Shown here: in pieces, positions 36,464-44,867 of the stretch | How positions within the stretch are numbered: position 1 is the first letter of the stretch | How the letters are laid out: each line of letters begins with the position of its first letter | Source of the DNA: Verrucomicrobiota bacterium | GTDB lineage: Bacteria; Verrucomicrobiota; Verrucomicrobiia; Limisphaerales; JAEYXS01 | Assembly: GCA_023431185.1 (NCBI GenBank) | Contig: JAEYXS010000065.1 | Span: 124,001 to 188,000, forward strand | Reading direction: 5' to 3' | DNA length: 64,000 nt | The notes under the pieces: model-generated | Databases searched by the model: none | The model's input: the letters and a program-made list of their open reading frames with translations, nothing else | What the model was told of the DNA's origin: nothing | Position numbers and translations under genes: made by a program

Positions 36464-37440
36464 GGTATCTGAAATTCATCTTGAGCGGTTGTCTATGGCT
36501 GCTGGCGCTGAGCCAGGTGCAAGCCAATGGAACGGACCGTCCTACGGTCTTCGTAGTGGTCGGTGCGGCGGGTGAGGATGTCTATGGCAGCCAGTTCGTG
36601 AAGTGGGCGGGCCATTGGCGCGAAGCGGCGACGAAGGCAGGTGCAAGTTTTGTTGCAGTGGGCCTGGACACGGACCAGAACAAAGACCGCGAAGACTTTC
36701 AGGCCAAATTGACAGCCGAACGGAAGGAGGGAGCGGGGGAGTTGTGGCTGGTGTTGCTGGGGCACGGCACCTTTGATGGCAAGGAGGCGAAGTTCAATCT
36801 GCGCGGTACGGATTTCAATGCGGAGGAATTGGCAGAATGGCTCAAGCCATTTCAGCGCCCCATCGCGGTGATCAACACCTCGGCGGCGAGCGCCCCCTAT
36901 CTTTCCAAGCTGTCATTGTCCGGGCGCGTGGTCATCGCCGCGACGAAGAGCGGGTATGAGGTGAACTACGCGCGCTTCGGGGAATACATCTCGAAGGCCA
37001 TCGCAGACAAGGAAGCAGATCTGGACAAGGACGGGCAGACCTCTTTGCTGGAGGCGTATCTGATGGCGTCGCGCCAGGTGGCGGAGTATTACGAAACTGA
37101 AGGCCGTATCATGACGGAGCATTCGCTGCTGGATGATAATGGCGATGGCTTGGGGACACCGGCGGACTGGTTCCGTGGAGTGCGGGCGACGAAGAAGGCC
37201 AGCAACAATACGGAATTGGACGGTTTCCGGGCTCATCAGTTCCATCTGGTGCGCAGTGCCGAGGAACAGAAGATGCCTGCGGAGTTGCGGGTGAAGCGTG
37301 ATGAACTGGAATTGAGCCTGAACAAGCTGCGTGAGAAGAAAAGCAGCATGAAAGGTGTGGATTACGACAAGGAGTTGGAGACGCTGCTGCTCCAGTTGGC
37401 GCGGGTATACGAAAAGGCGGGACTGCTGAAGCAGGAGTGA
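36460..37440 (+). CDS. Caspase-fold (C13/C14-like) exported protein without catalytic cysteine
   Basis: A 326-residue protein with signal peptide (about residues 1-22). The start at 36460 overlaps the preceding stop; the longer frame from 36379 is rejected. The caspase-like core is GELWLVLLGHGTFDG (His102 in the place of the catalytic His), then RPIAVINTSAASAPYLSKLS and GRVVIAATKSGYEVNYARFGEYI. Active relatives have a Cys at the end of the strand that reads VINT-S here; this protein has Thr140-Ser141. The only cysteine is in the signal peptide. It is therefore likely a pseudoprotease or a binding module that completes the MoxR/VWA operon. Confidence 0.72.
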   Translation: MRYLKFILSGCLWLLALSQVQANGTDRPTVFVVVGAAGEDVYGSQFVKWAGHWREAATKAGASFVAVGLDTDQNKDREDFQAKLTAERKEGAGELWLVLLGHGTFDGKEAKFNLRGTDFNAEELAEWLKPFQRPIAVINTSAASAPYLSKLSLSGRVVIAATKSGYEVNYARFGEYISKAIADKEADLDKDGQTSLLEAYLMASRQVAEYYETEGRIMTEHSLLDDNGDGLGTPADWFRGVRATKKASNNTELDGFRAHQFHLVRSAEEQKMPAELRVKRDELELSLNKLREKKSSMKGVDYDKELETLLLQLARVYEKAGLLKQE

Positions 37441-37549
37441 GTTGGGGGTTGTTGGTAAAGGATTGAGGGCAACCAGGTTAATTGTGCGGAATCTCATTTA
37501 CAAGCCGGCCTCAATCGTCTGACTATCGGGGCATCGCCGCGAAGCACGC

Positions 37550-38101
37550 TTGGACACTGATACCGATAAAACCTTGAGCAAATTGGGCTCCGGGCTGAGT
37601 GCAGAATCTCTGCGCCAGTTGGGCTACCTGTTTTGTCTCATCGAGTTGAAGCACGGGGAAACCTTGTGTGAATCCGGCCGCCATTCCCAGTCCCTCTACG
37701 TCCTGCACAGCGGTGTCTTGCGCGTATCGGTGAAACGCGGGACCAGCGTGGTGCATGTGCCGGCCATGCGGCGGGGCGATTGGGTGGGCGAGGTCTGCCT
37801 GCTGGACCCCGGTCCGGCCACGGCGGATGTGTCGGTCCTCGGCAGCGCCGCAGTGCTGGAGTTCACGCATGAGGCACTGAAGAATTTCATGACCCGTGAT
37901 CCGGTGGGAGCGAGCCAGTTGCTATCCACGCTCATGACCGATCTGGCGCAACGTCTGCATCGTACGAGTGACAGCCTTATCAAGTTCGAACGCAGCACCG
38001 CCTTGCTCGCCGATCCGCCGGTCGAGAAAAAAGCGACTGAAGTGGAAGGGCTGTTCGCCCATCTCTTTGGTATCCATAAAAATCAACCGCACGCCAAGTG
38101 A
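37550..38101 (+). CDS. Cyclic nucleotide-binding domain protein, no DNA-binding domain (1)
   Basis: A 183-residue protein, start TTG at 37550 with a weak ribosome binding site. Residues ~20-125 form a cNMP-binding beta-roll (LIELKHGETLCESGRHSQSLYVLHSGVLRVSV, MRRGDWVGEVCLLDPGPATADVSVL); the WVGEVCLL segment is the phosphate-binding cassette in reduced form. The remaining 60 residues are helical, without helix-turn-helix. The next gene, also a cNMP domain, overlaps by four bases (GTGA). The ligand is uncertain. Confidence 0.78.
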   Translation: MDTDTDKTLSKLGSGLSAESLRQLGYLFCLIELKHGETLCESGRHSQSLYVLHSGVLRVSVKRGTSVVHVPAMRRGDWVGEVCLLDPGPATADVSVLGSAAVLEFTHEALKNFMTRDPVGASQLLSTLMTDLAQRLHRTSDSLIKFERSTALLADPPVEKKATEVEGLFAHLFGIHKNQPHAK

Positions 38102-38556
38102 ACCGTGCGTCCAAACCTCCTGAGCAATTGCCTGTCATCGACTGGGCGGCGCTCCGGCATCATCTGCCGGTGGAGGCGGCGGCGGATGGGCAGGTGTTCT
38201 TCCGTGAAGGGGAGGAGTGCCATAAAGGGGGACGCGCCATATACGCGGTCATTTTCGGTCAGGTTGAAATATCTTCCCAAGGGGCCGGTGGCCGTGTGCC
38301 GATCGTACGCACGTTGAAGCCGGGAGACATCTTCGGCCTGGTGGGATTTCTGGCCACGGACCGGCACACGGCCACTTGCAAGGCGAAGGGGGAGACCCAG
38401 GTGGTGATCATCACTGCGGAAAAGCTCAAGGAGCTGCAAAGCAAGAACCCGGTGGTGCATACCCAGTTGCTATGGGCCTGTGCGAACCAGCTCGCGCGAG
38501 ATCTGCGCGCCTGCAATGAGCGTCTGCTCACGGCCTTGGGCAATGCCCGGCACTGA
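38098..38556 (+). CDS. Cyclic nucleotide-binding domain protein, no DNA-binding domain (2)
   Basis: A 152-residue protein starting at GTG, translationally coupled with the previous one. The cNMP-like beta-roll includes DGQVFFREGEECHKGGRAIYAVIFGQVEIS and LKPGDIFGLVGFLATDRHTATCKAKG. The phosphate cassette FGLVGFLATDRHTA keeps the shape of the motif but not the acidic residue and arginine typical for cAMP binding, so the ligand may be lost or different. The C-terminal helix ends at residue 152 without an output domain. The two proteins may form a heterodimeric sensor. Confidence 0.75.
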   Translation: MNRASKPPEQLPVIDWAALRHHLPVEAAADGQVFFREGEECHKGGRAIYAVIFGQVEISSQGAGGRVPIVRTLKPGDIFGLVGFLATDRHTATCKAKGETQVVIITAEKLKELQSKNPVVHTQLLWACANQLARDLRACNERLLTALGNARH

Positions 38557-38622
38557 GGCACGCTGCTTCACCTGCGGTTTTTCCTCCCGCTTACCGGTGA
38601 TTCCGTCTAGCCTGCCTACGCA

Positions 38623-39489
38623 ATGGCATTTATTGGCAAACGCAACCTCCTCCCGATCATCCGGGAATCCGCGCCCGGGCTTTATCTCGACGCGGGTGAG
38701 CTGGGTGAGATCCTTTTGCCGCGCCGTTACATCCCGCGTGACATCGCCCCGAAGGACAAGCTGGACGTGTTTCTCTATCGCGATTCCGAAGACCGTCTCG
38801 TGGCCACCACGGAAGTGCCGTATGCGGAGGTGGGCCAGTTCGCGACGCTGGAAGTCATCAGCATCAATCCCAAGGTGGGGGCGTTTCTGGATTGGGGACT
38901 CGGCAAGGACCTGCTGCTGCCTTTCCGTGAGCATGAGAGTCCGTTGCGCGTCGGCCAGTGGGTGGTCGTCTATGTGGTGCTGGATCCCAAGTCGGACCGC
39001 ATCATCGCGAGTGCGCGGCTGGGGCGTCATCTCAGCAAGGAAGCGCCTGGTTATCGCGATGGCCAGCCGGTGGACCTCCTCATCACCAGTGAAACGGAGA
39101 TGGGCTACAATGCGATTGTCGAGGGGGCTCATCGCGGCCTGCTCTACAAGGACAACCTCGCGAGCCCGTTGCAGATCGGGGAGCGGATCAAGGGGTTTGT
39201 GCGTACCATCCGTCCCGGCGGCAAGATTGATCTCAGCCTGGATGCTTCCGGTTATCAGCGCGTTGCTTCGCTGACGGACAAGATCGTGCAGGCCTTGGAG
39301 CGGCATCACGGGCATCTGGCCTTTGATGATGACAGTTCGCCGGAGGCCATCCGGCAGACTTTCGGCGTGAGCAAGAAAGCCTTCAAACAGGCGCTCGGTA
39401 CGCTCTACAAGAGCCGGCGTATCCGGTTCAAGAAACCGGGCATCGAGTTGCTGGATAACTCTGCCTGGCAGCCGGGCAAGGAAGGATGA
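38623..39489 (+). CDS. cvfB: CvfB-like S1 RNA-binding protein
   Basis: A 288-residue protein. It opens with LYLDAGELGEILLPRRYIPRDIAPKDKLDVFLYRDSEDRLVATT, the CvfB/YitL signature. Three S1-like domains follow (for example GAFLDWGLGKDLLLPFREH and GERIKGFVRTIRPGGKIDLSL) and a winged-helix end (SPEAIRQTFGVSKKAFKQALGTLYKSRRIRF). CvfB in Firmicutes is an RNA-binding regulator of virulence genes; homologues are common elsewhere with unknown targets. A hairpin terminator follows 130 bases downstream. Confidence 0.9.
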   Translation: MAFIGKRNLLPIIRESAPGLYLDAGELGEILLPRRYIPRDIAPKDKLDVFLYRDSEDRLVATTEVPYAEVGQFATLEVISINPKVGAFLDWGLGKDLLLPFREHESPLRVGQWVVVYVVLDPKSDRIIASARLGRHLSKEAPGYRDGQPVDLLITSETEMGYNAIVEGAHRGLLYKDNLASPLQIGERIKGFVRTIRPGGKIDLSLDASGYQRVASLTDKIVQALERHHGHLAFDDDSSPEAIRQTFGVSKKAFKQALGTLYKSRRIRFKKPGIELLDNSAWQPGKEG

Positions 39490-39617
39490 GGTTTATTGGG
39501 GATTAAGCCTGCATCCTGTTCATAGTCGCTGTCGGCGCCAGTCTTTACCGGCTGATTGATGCGTTCGAATCTCCAGTTGGCAGGCTCGATCTGCCTTATT
39601 TTCAGACTTCCCTTTTG

Positions 39618-39653
39618 GCGCACGGCTCCTAAAGTCGTGCGCTTTGAATTTTT
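39618..39653 (+). terminator. Intrinsic terminator between cvfB and transketolase
   Basis: The stem GCGCACGGCT / AGTCGTGCGC (10 pairs including one G-T) with a five-base loop is followed by TTTGAATTTTT. It lies 128 bases after the cvfB stop and 23 bases before the transketolase start, so it could also act as a leader attenuator. Confidence 0.6.
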
Positions 39654-39675
39654 GAGATACAACTGAACTAGAGAT

Positions 39676-41754
39676 ATGGGAGCAGATACATCTGTCGCAC
39701 AAGCCGTAGTGGCCCCGCCACTGAAACCGCAGTCCATGAAGGTCAAACTGGCCCCGGCACCGGGTCAGCCGAAGTTCGCCGTCCGGGTGAAAAGTGTTAC
39801 GGGCCAGGAAGTTGTGGCGGGTGATCCCCGTGCCACCCGCGCCTTGGTCGCGCTGATGGATGTGCACGCCGTGGTCGGTGGCGCTGCCTGCCATTGGGGT
39901 GGTCCGGCTGCCTTCGCGGAGATCAATGCCGCCATCCACGCCCTGATGTTCTCGGTCAAGGGTGCCCAGTGGCATGAGGTTTACAATTTCGTCAACGACG
40001 CCGGTCACGCGGAGAACGGCATCTATGCCTTGCGCGCGAACTACGGTTTCGATGGCATGACGCTGGATTCCCTGAAGGGTTTCCGCGGCATCCACAGCAA
40101 GCTCACGGGTCACGGTGAGTCCCACCTGAATCCGGAAGGCGTCCTCCTGAGCAACGGTCCGCTCAGCTCGGCCGTGCCGCAGGCGCAAGGCCTGGCGATG
40201 GCCGACAAGGTCGTGGGCAATGACCGCGTGACGATCATCACGGTGTCCGACGGTGCCTCGATGGAAGGTGAAGCGAAGGAAGCGTTCGCGGCCATTCCGG
40301 GTCTCGCTGCCAAGGGCAAGGTGAACCCGTTCGTCATGATCCTGTCCGACAACGATACGAAGCTCTCGGGCCGTATCACGAAGGATTCCTTCTCCATGCA
40401 GCCGACCTTTGAGGCGATGGATGACCTCGGCTGGAAAGTCACGAAGATCGAGAACGGTCACGATCTGCAAGGGGTCTTTAATGCATTGGAAAAAGCGGTG
40501 GCAGATGCCAAGGCGAATCCGAAGCAGCCGGTCTGCCTGTGGGTGAAGACGATCAAGGGTTACGGCATCAAGTCCACGGTGGAAAATGCCGCCGGTGGTC
40601 ACGGCTTCCCGCTCGCTAACGGTGAGAAGATCGGCGACTGGATCACGGAGCTTTATGCCGGTTCCACCGCACCGGAAGAACTCGTGAACTGGGGCAAGGC
40701 GTTGCGTGCGGATTGGGAAAAGGCCGAGGCCGCCAAGAAGGCCAAGGCGGAAGCCGCTGCGGCGAATCCGGCTCCAGCCGCTCCGGCAGTGAAGAAGGAC
40801 AAGATCCAAGCCGGTCTGGCCAAGGCGGCCATCAAGGCCGCTGTGGATGGTTATCCGGTTTACTCCGTTTCCTCGGACGTGCAAGGCTCCACGGGCATCG
40901 CGCCGTTCCAGAAGACGTTCCCGGAACGTTTCGTGGAAGTGGGTATCGCGGAAGCGAACATGGTGAGCGTGGGCGCGGGCTTCTCGAAGCTCGGCTTCAT
41001 CCCCATCGTGGACACGTTCGGCCAGTTCGGGGTGACGAAGGGCAACCTGCCTCTCACGATGGCGGCGCTTTCACAAGCTCCGGTCATCGCGATGTTCTCG
41101 CACGTCGGTTTCCAGGACGCCGCTGACGGTGCTTCGCACCAGGCGACGACTTACTTCGCCGCTGTGTCCGCCATCCCGCATACGGTGGTCATCGCGCCGT
41201 CCTGCTCGGACGAAGCGGAAGCGCTGATGTATGCCGCTATCAAGAAGATCGCGGACGATCGCAAGGCGGGCAAAGATGGTGAATCCGCCATCTTCTTCGT
41301 GGGCCGTGAGAATTATCCGCTCTACTGGGTGGAAGGCTCGAAGTATGAGTGGGGCAAGGCGCAGGTCATCTCGCAAGGCTCGGACGTGGTGCTTATCGGC
41401 TGCGGTCCGTTGTTGAACAAGGCGATCGAGGCGGCGAAGAAATTGAAGGCCAAGGGCATCAACGCCACGGTCATCAACAATCCGTTCGTGAACCTTGTGG
41501 ACCTCGAAACCATCGGTGCGGCGGTGAAGGCCGCGAATGGCCGCTTGGTGACGATCGAAGATCACCAGATCGTCGGCGGCATGGGCGCGCAAGTGTCGCA
41601 CGCGTTGTCGAACGCGGGCATCGCGCATCGCGTGAAGACGCTGGGCATCCATGGCGAATTCGGCCAGTCCGCCTACCTCGCGGAAGAGCTCTACGTGAAG
41701 CACGGCCTGACCGCGGACAAGATGGTGGAAGCGGCGGAAGCGCTGATGAAGTAA
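39676..41754 (+). CDS. Transketolase (divergent type)
   Basis: A 692-residue ThDP enzyme. The N-terminal PP domain shows YNFVNDAGHAENG, and SDGASMEGEAKEAF...MILSDN is the ThDP/metal motif in the form (G/S)DG-26-N. The Pyr domain has GIAEANMVSVGAGFSKLGF with the catalytic glutamate, and the C-terminal domain follows. A 30-residue Ala/Lys/Pro linker (residues 350-380) joins the first and second halves. Transketolase exchanges two-carbon units in the pentose phosphate pathway. The sequence is distant from the E. coli type, so the substrate range is not certain. It is monocistronic, framed by hairpins. Confidence 0.85.
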   Translation: MGADTSVAQAVVAPPLKPQSMKVKLAPAPGQPKFAVRVKSVTGQEVVAGDPRATRALVALMDVHAVVGGAACHWGGPAAFAEINAAIHALMFSVKGAQWHEVYNFVNDAGHAENGIYALRANYGFDGMTLDSLKGFRGIHSKLTGHGESHLNPEGVLLSNGPLSSAVPQAQGLAMADKVVGNDRVTIITVSDGASMEGEAKEAFAAIPGLAAKGKVNPFVMILSDNDTKLSGRITKDSFSMQPTFEAMDDLGWKVTKIENGHDLQGVFNALEKAVADAKANPKQPVCLWVKTIKGYGIKSTVENAAGGHGFPLANGEKIGDWITELYAGSTAPEELVNWGKALRADWEKAEAAKKAKAEAAAANPAPAAPAVKKDKIQAGLAKAAIKAAVDGYPVYSVSSDVQGSTGIAPFQKTFPERFVEVGIAEANMVSVGAGFSKLGFIPIVDTFGQFGVTKGNLPLTMAALSQAPVIAMFSHVGFQDAADGASHQATTYFAAVSAIPHTVVIAPSCSDEAEALMYAAIKKIADDRKAGKDGESAIFFVGRENYPLYWVEGSKYEWGKAQVISQGSDVVLIGCGPLLNKAIEAAKKLKAKGINATVINNPFVNLVDLETIGAAVKAANGRLVTIEDHQIVGGMGAQVSHALSNAGIAHRVKTLGIHGEFGQSAYLAEELYVKHGLTADKMVEAAEALMK

Positions 41755-41781
41755 AGCAGAGACGGTTTTTAACATTTCACA

Positions 41782-41817
41782 CCCCGCGTTCTGCAAAGGG
41801 CGCGGGGTTTTCTTTTC
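41782..41817 (+). terminator. Intrinsic terminator of transketolase gene
   Basis: CCCCGCG (41782-41788) pairs with CGCGGGG (41801-41807), loop 12 bases, followed by TTTTCTTTTC. It lies 28 bases after the stop; the next gene is convergent and ends at 41819, directly beside the T-run. Confidence 0.85.
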
Positions 41818-41818
41818 G

Positions 41819-43213
41819 CTAAACCGTCTCCTTCTGGCCCAATTCGGGTACGATCACTTTTGCGCCGGGCTTTAGTTGCTTCAGGGTTTCGGCGAAGGGC
41901 AGGGATTGCTCTTCTTCGCCGTGGACGACGAAGATCTTCTTGATGTCGCCAGTCAGCTTGCGGACGTAGTTCTTGAGTTCGTATTGGTCGGCGTGCCCAG
42001 AGAAGGAATCGACCGCCTCGATGCGGGCGCGGACCTGGTGGGGCTCACCGAAGATGTTCACCGGATTTTTACCGGAGCGGATCTGGGCACCAAGGGTGTG
42101 CTCGGCGCAGAAGCCGATGAAGAGGACGAGGGTGGAGGAATCGCCGATGTGATTCTTCAAGTGATGCCGTACGCGCCCCGCCTCGCACATGCCGGAGGCA
42201 CTGATGATGATGGCGGGTTCCTTGAGGTCGTTCAGCTTCATGGACTGGGTCATCTCCCGGATGTAGGTGAGATTCTCCATGCCGAAGGGGTTGGCCTTGT
42301 TCCGCAGGAAATCGTAGGTCTTTTCGTTGAAGCATTCGGGATGCAGCCGGTAGATCTCCGTGGCGTTCACGCTGAGCGGGCTGTCCACAAAGATGGGGAT
42401 ACGGGGCAGCTTGCCTTCTTCGCTCAGTTGGTTGAGCGCGAAGACGATGTCTTGCGTGCGGCCCACGGAGAAGGCGGGGATGATGATCTTGCCGCTTTTT
42501 TCGACGGTCTGTTTGACGAGTTCCAAGACCTTGTCGTAACTGCCGGACTTGGCGGTATGGCTGCGGTTGCCGTAAGTGCTCTCGATCTGGAGGAAGTCCA
42601 CGTCCTCCACGGGTTCGGGATCGCGGAGGATGTCGTCCTCGCCGCGGCCGATGTCGCCGGAGAAGAGGTAGCGGTATTTGCGGCCGTTCTCACGGATATC
42701 GAGCACGACTTGCGCGGAGCCGAGGATGTGGCCCGCGTCCTTGAAGGTCAGCGTCACACCATCGCCGATGGGCATGGGACGGTCGTAACCGAAGGAGACG
42801 AACTGGCGGGTGGCGAGTTCGGCATCCTCTATGGAATAGAGCGGTTCCACGGGCGGCTTGCCTTGTTTGGCGCGCTTCTTGGAGACGTATTGCGCGTCCG
42901 CCTGCTGGATCTTGGCGGAGTCGGCGAGCATGATGCCGGCGAGATCGCGGGTGGCGAAGGTGCAGTAGATGTTCCCGCGAAAGCCCTGTTTGCAGAGGTT
43001 GGGAAAATTGCCGCAGTGATCGATGTGCGCGTGGCTGAGGATGGCGCAATCGATCTTCGAGGGATCGAACTGGAAGCAGCAATTGCGCGAGGTCATCTCT
43101 TCGCGATGGCCCTGGAAGAGGCCGCACTCGAGGAGGATGCGCTGGCCGTTCACCTCCAAAAGAAATTGCGAACCGGTGGTGGTACGGGTGGCCCCGAGGA
43201 ACTGGATTTGCAT
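41819..43213 (-). CDS. Metallo-beta-lactamase / beta-CASP RNA-processing hydrolase
   Basis: A 464-residue enzyme. The MBL motif HAHIDHCG (residues ~61-68) with additional ligands in DAGHILGSAQ and FSGDIGRG forms the two-metal site. The beta-CASP insert contains IESTYGNRSH, PAFSVGRTQDIV and SASGMCEAGRVRHHL, and the final His lies in VDSFSGHADQYEL. This equals the YSH1/CPSF73-like bacterial family of ribonucleases. It probably processes or degrades RNA. No helper genes are linked. Confidence 0.92.
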   Translation of the reverse strand: MQIQFLGATRTTTGSQFLLEVNGQRILLECGLFQGHREEMTSRNCCFQFDPSKIDCAILSHAHIDHCGNFPNLCKQGFRGNIYCTFATRDLAGIMLADSAKIQQADAQYVSKKRAKQGKPPVEPLYSIEDAELATRQFVSFGYDRPMPIGDGVTLTFKDAGHILGSAQVVLDIRENGRKYRYLFSGDIGRGEDDILRDPEPVEDVDFLQIESTYGNRSHTAKSGSYDKVLELVKQTVEKSGKIIIPAFSVGRTQDIVFALNQLSEEGKLPRIPIFVDSPLSVNATEIYRLHPECFNEKTYDFLRNKANPFGMENLTYIREMTQSMKLNDLKEPAIIISASGMCEAGRVRHHLKNHIGDSSTLVLFIGFCAEHTLGAQIRSGKNPVNIFGEPHQVRARIEAVDSFSGHADQYELKNYVRKLTGDIKKIFVVHGEEEQSLPFAETLKQLKPGAKVIVPELGQKETV

Positions 43214-43568
43214 GGGGAAAGAATGAAAATTTAGGAGAGTGATGTCGAGAGTGGAGTCGGTGGAAAATCGGGCGGGGAATGTAACGGGAGAGATTTATCA
43301 GCCACAGATGAAACACGGATTTAACACAGATGGGGAAAACCACAGCCCCGACAGTAGCCTGGGTGAAAATACGCTGAATACGCAGATGGGGAAGGGAATG
43401 GCCGCAAGTAAGCGCAAAAGGCGCAAAAAGGGAAGAGTCGAGGACGACGACGCCCCGACTTATCAGCACGGGTTCAGAACGAGGACGATTACGACGTGGA
43501 GGGCAAAGAAAGCATAGGGATTGTTCTCGGCGTTTTATTTCGGCAGACTGCGGGACAACGAAACGATC
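43214..43568. other. Intergenic region with repeat fragments
   Basis: Some 355 bases between divergent genes. A 92-codon open frame exists here, but the sequence is composed of repeat fragments: CACAGATG/CACGGAT-type units (43301-43336, and again near 43377-43388), AGGCGCAAAAAGG near 43420, and GAGGACGAC-type units near 43438-43500. These are non-coding repeats by appearance. No RNA gene was recognised. Confidence 0.6.
43301..43336. repeat. CACAGATG-type short repeat
   Basis: CCACAGATGAAACACGGAT followed by TTAACACAGATGGGG shows two spaced copies of CACAGATG with an intermediate CACGGAT. This pattern occurs as intergenic repeat in PVC bacteria and other environmental genomes (family knowledge, not checked here). 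Confidence 0.55.
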
Positions 43569-43997
43569 ATGTCGCAATCATCCTCATCGTCGCCTAAAGA
43601 ATTACCGGGTTTACGGGTCACCGTGGACAAGGTGGTCTATACGCAGCATCCTTCCGCGCCGCCAGACCGGCCGCATTGTTTTGTCTATTTCGTCACCATC
43701 CACAATGACAGCGAGCGCGTGGTGACCATCCAGCGGCGCAAGTGGGTGATCAAGGATGATACGAAGGACATGGTGATCGTGGAGGGTGATGGCGTGGTGG
43801 GCCAGACGCCGACGATCATTCCGGGTGATAATTTTTCTTACAACAGCTTTCACCTGATGGCGGGGAAGCATGCCGTGGCCGAGGGGGCGTATCTGGGGCA
43901 GGACGATGAGGGCAATGCGGTGGTGGTGCGGATACCGAAGTTTGAGATGAAGGTGCCGAAGATGCAAGGGGGCGGGGAGGGGAAGATGTGGGCGTGA
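43569..43997 (+). CDS. apaG: ApaG domain protein
   Basis: A 142-residue protein. The ApaG core is visible: FVYFVTIHNDSERVVTIQRRKWVIKDD followed by VEGDGVVGQTPTIIPGDNFSYNSF. ApaG has a fibronectin-like beta fold and is linked with divalent cation resistance; the domain also occurs in F-box proteins, where it binds partners. The ATG at 43569 is preferred to the upstream in-frame start at 43521 because the added residues are not conserved in type. The Gly/Lys-rich C-terminus is a short extension. Confidence 0.88.
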   Translation: MSQSSSSSPKELPGLRVTVDKVVYTQHPSAPPDRPHCFVYFVTIHNDSERVVTIQRRKWVIKDDTKDMVIVEGDGVVGQTPTIIPGDNFSYNSFHLMAGKHAVAEGAYLGQDDEGNAVVVRIPKFEMKVPKMQGGGEGKMWA

Positions 43998-44087
43998 GTG
44001 AAGGATTGCGTAATCAGTGCGCCGTCGACGTTTGGCAATCACATTGTGACTTGCACCTGGGGGCTTCCTGCGTTTCATTCCGGGGCG

Positions 44088-44867
44088 ATGAGTGAAACGC
44101 CCATTCAACGGTTGCTGCTGAACAAAGGTTCCTATTTTGGCGAGACGATTGATATCGTCAAAGTGTTGGAGGCCGCTGTGACGGTGGCGAAGAGATTTGG
44201 CTGGGAGACGGAGCAGCTTCGCTGCACGGAGGATCTATGCTTGTGGGTGTTTCATAGATCAGTGGCCAATCCCCGGAGGCGTATCTATATCTCCACGGGC
44301 ATGCATGGGGACGAACCGGCGGGACCGTTGGCGGCGTTGCGATTGCTGGAGGAGAATCAATGGCCGGAAGATGCAGAGGTGTGGCTCTTGCCCTGTCTGA
44401 ATCCCACCGGCTTTCCCGCCAATACCCGGGAGAACCGCAACAAGGTGGATCTGAACCGCGAGTATCACGGTTCAAAAGAGCCGGAGGTGGTCGCCCATAT
44501 AGCGTGGCTGGAAAAGCAGCCGAAGTATGACGTGGCGCTGTGCCTGCACGAGGATTGGGAGAGTCATGGCTTCTATGTCTATGAACTGAATCCCGATGGC
44601 CGACCTTCGTATGCTGAGCTGATGATCGAGGCGGTGCGGCCGGTTTGTCCAATTGATCTGTCGAGCGAAATCGAGGGACGGCCAGCGCAGGGCGGAATCA
44701 TCCGGCCCAGCATTGATCCGCTATCGCGGCCGCAATGGCCGGAGGCGTTTTACCTGCTGCAGTACAAGACGCGCCTGTCTTACACACTGGAGGCCCCCTC
44801 GGATTATCCCTTGAAGCCGAGAGTGGATGCGCTGGTGGCGGGGACGAGGGTGGCTTTGGAGAGATGA
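44088..44867 (+). CDS. M14-family zinc carboxypeptidase / deacylase-like protein
   Basis: A 259-residue protein. Zinc site motif STGMHGDEPAG (His and Glu ligands) at 65-75, then NPTGFPANTRENRNKVDLNREYH, the third ligand in LCLHEDWESHGFY, and the catalytic Glu in SYTLEAPSDYPL. This matches the succinylglutamate desuccinylase/aspartoacylase-type branch of M14. Substrate unknown. A longer frame with a GTG at 43998 exists; the ATG at 44088 fits the family better. Confidence 0.82.
   Translation: MSETPIQRLLLNKGSYFGETIDIVKVLEAAVTVAKRFGWETEQLRCTEDLCLWVFHRSVANPRRRIYISTGMHGDEPAGPLAALRLLEENQWPEDAEVWLLPCLNPTGFPANTRENRNKVDLNREYHGSKEPEVVAHIAWLEKQPKYDVALCLHEDWESHGFYVYELNPDGRPSYAELMIEAVRPVCPIDLSSEIEGRPAQGGIIRPSIDPLSRPQWPEAFYLLQYKTRLSYTLEAPSDYPLKPRVDALVAGTRVALER

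Noticed and set aside
39520..40884. Minus-strand frame of 454 codons over the transketolase
   Set aside because: Antisense shadow of a well-supported ThDP enzyme; composition rich in Arg, His and Asp with no motif.
41876..43234. Plus-strand frame of 452 codons over the beta-CASP gene
   Set aside because: Shadow frame; the opposite strand has all metallo-beta-lactamase motifs.
43239..43517. 92-codon plus-strand frame in the gap before apaG
   Set aside because: It consists of CACAGATG-type, AGGCGCAAAA-type and GAGGACGAC-type repeat fragments; no ribosome binding site or fold.
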